6,449 nucleotides of DNA from JBDSEG01 sp039920165 (GTDB lineage: Bacteria; Pseudomonadota; Gammaproteobacteria; Burkholderiales; Burkholderiaceae_C): NCBI GenBank assembly GCA_039920165.1, contig JBDSEG010000034.1, forward strand, positions 1 through 6,449, read 5' to 3'. A program made the position numbers and the translations under genes. Shown piece after piece: positions 5,930-6,449 of this stretch. A model generated the notes under the pieces. It saw nothing but the letters and a program-made list of their open reading frames with translations. It did not search any database and was not told the DNA's origin. The stretch's first letter is position 1. Every line of letters begins with the position of its first letter.

Positions 5930-6449
5930 TCAGCGGGGACGAGGCGGCTGCGCCGCAAGCAGCCGGGTGCCGGCAATGGCGTCGTGCCAGAACTGACGCT
6001 GCGGATGCATCAGCGCGAGCAAGGCCCAGGCGACGATGCCGCCTGCGACCGCGGCCAGCCCTTGCCATCGGGTCCAGCCGCTCAGCGCGGCCAGTACGCT
6101 GGCCGGCGCGAACCACAGGCACGCGGCCGCGAAGCGGGCGAGTGCGCGGGCCGGCCGCGGCGGCGCGCCGTCCGGACCGACGACACGGATATGCCAAGTC
6201 TGCATCGGCAGCGTCTGTCCGCGTTGCGACCAGAACCAGACGAAGTAGATGCCGAAAGCCGCCAACGTGAAGATGCGCAGGACGCTATCGCTCGCGGGTG
6301 TGGGGTTGTGGCCGCTTGCCGCCATGTAGATCGCACCCAGCGCGCCGGGAATCAGCCCGAGGCCGAACAGCAGCATCCCCTCATAGACGAAGCAGGCCAT
6401 GCGACGTGCAAGGCCGGGCGCGCGCTCGCACGCCGGCGCGCCCGCCGCG
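5930..6449 (-). CDS. RDD family membrane protein, 5' end beyond the right window edge
   Basis: Integral membrane protein of the RDD family; molecular function is mostly unknown, with some members linked to ion or small-molecule transport. The first ATG inside the window is at 6400 (156 residues), but the frame stays open to the edge and reads APGLARR just before that Met. The Pro-Gly-Leu-x-Arg-Arg block is the conserved N-terminus of RDD proteins, so the true start lies outside and the ATG at 6400 is internal; 172 codons are visible. Counting from that Met, membrane segments fit at about 5-26, 41-57, 88-106 and 112-131. TWHIRVV (68-74) follows the second segment, and the C-terminus holds QRQFWHDAIAGTRLL (134-148), a typical RDD ending. 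The gene is in line with dgkA after a 33-nt gap with no terminator, so cotranscription is likely. Family call firm, role unknown. Confidence 0.88.
   Translation of the reverse strand, partial: AAGAPACERAPGLARRMACFVYEGMLLFGLGLIPGALGAIYMAASGHNPTPASDSVLRIFTLAAFGIYFVWFWSQRGQTLPMQTWHIRVVGPDGAPPRPARALARFAAACLWFAPASVLAALSGWTRWQGLAAVAGGIVAWALLALMHPQRQFWHDAIAGTRLLAAQPPRPR

Overview
The window looks like ordinary chromosomal housekeeping DNA from a high-GC beta-proteobacterium, with Rhodocyclales or Burkholderiales as the best guess. The guess rests on the strong G/C preference at third codon positions, an E. coli-like GlnB with an intact uridylylation loop, a type I soluble pyrophosphatase, a Gram-negative DgkA, and a secreted tandem-M16 peptidase of a kind familiar in that group. 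This is family-level judgement by eye; no database search was made. I see no tRNA, rRNA, CRISPR, transposon or phage signature.

Layout, left to right. The 3' two-thirds of an inorganic pyrophosphatase gene (ppa, + strand) runs in from the left edge. After a 127-nt gap comes a 908-residue secreted M16 metallopeptidase (+), with an active N-terminal half and a degenerate C-terminal half. Its stop overlaps by 8 nt the stop of a convergent 404-residue COG3146/DUF482 protein (GNAT/FemAB-like fold, - strand). That gene is divergent from a PII signal protein gene (glnB, +) across a 108-nt shared control region. glnB converges, with a 10-nt gap, on a minus-strand cluster read from the right edge leftward: an RDD-family membrane protein (cut by the edge), diacylglycerol kinase dgkA, and a LOG-family phosphoribohydrolase. 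The last two overlap as ATGA and are almost certainly translationally coupled.

The genes do not form one obvious pathway. They cover phosphate and nucleotide housekeeping (Ppa, LOG), envelope proteolysis (M16), membrane lipid recycling and membrane proteins (DgkA, RDD), and nitrogen/carbon signalling (GlnB). The only gene without a settled function is the COG3146 protein. I looked for a novel system and do not see a convincing one. The points most worth a second look are the COG3146/glnB divergent pair with its small inverted repeat, the dgkA-LOG coupling, and the very tight convergent gene ends that leave no room for ordinary terminators.
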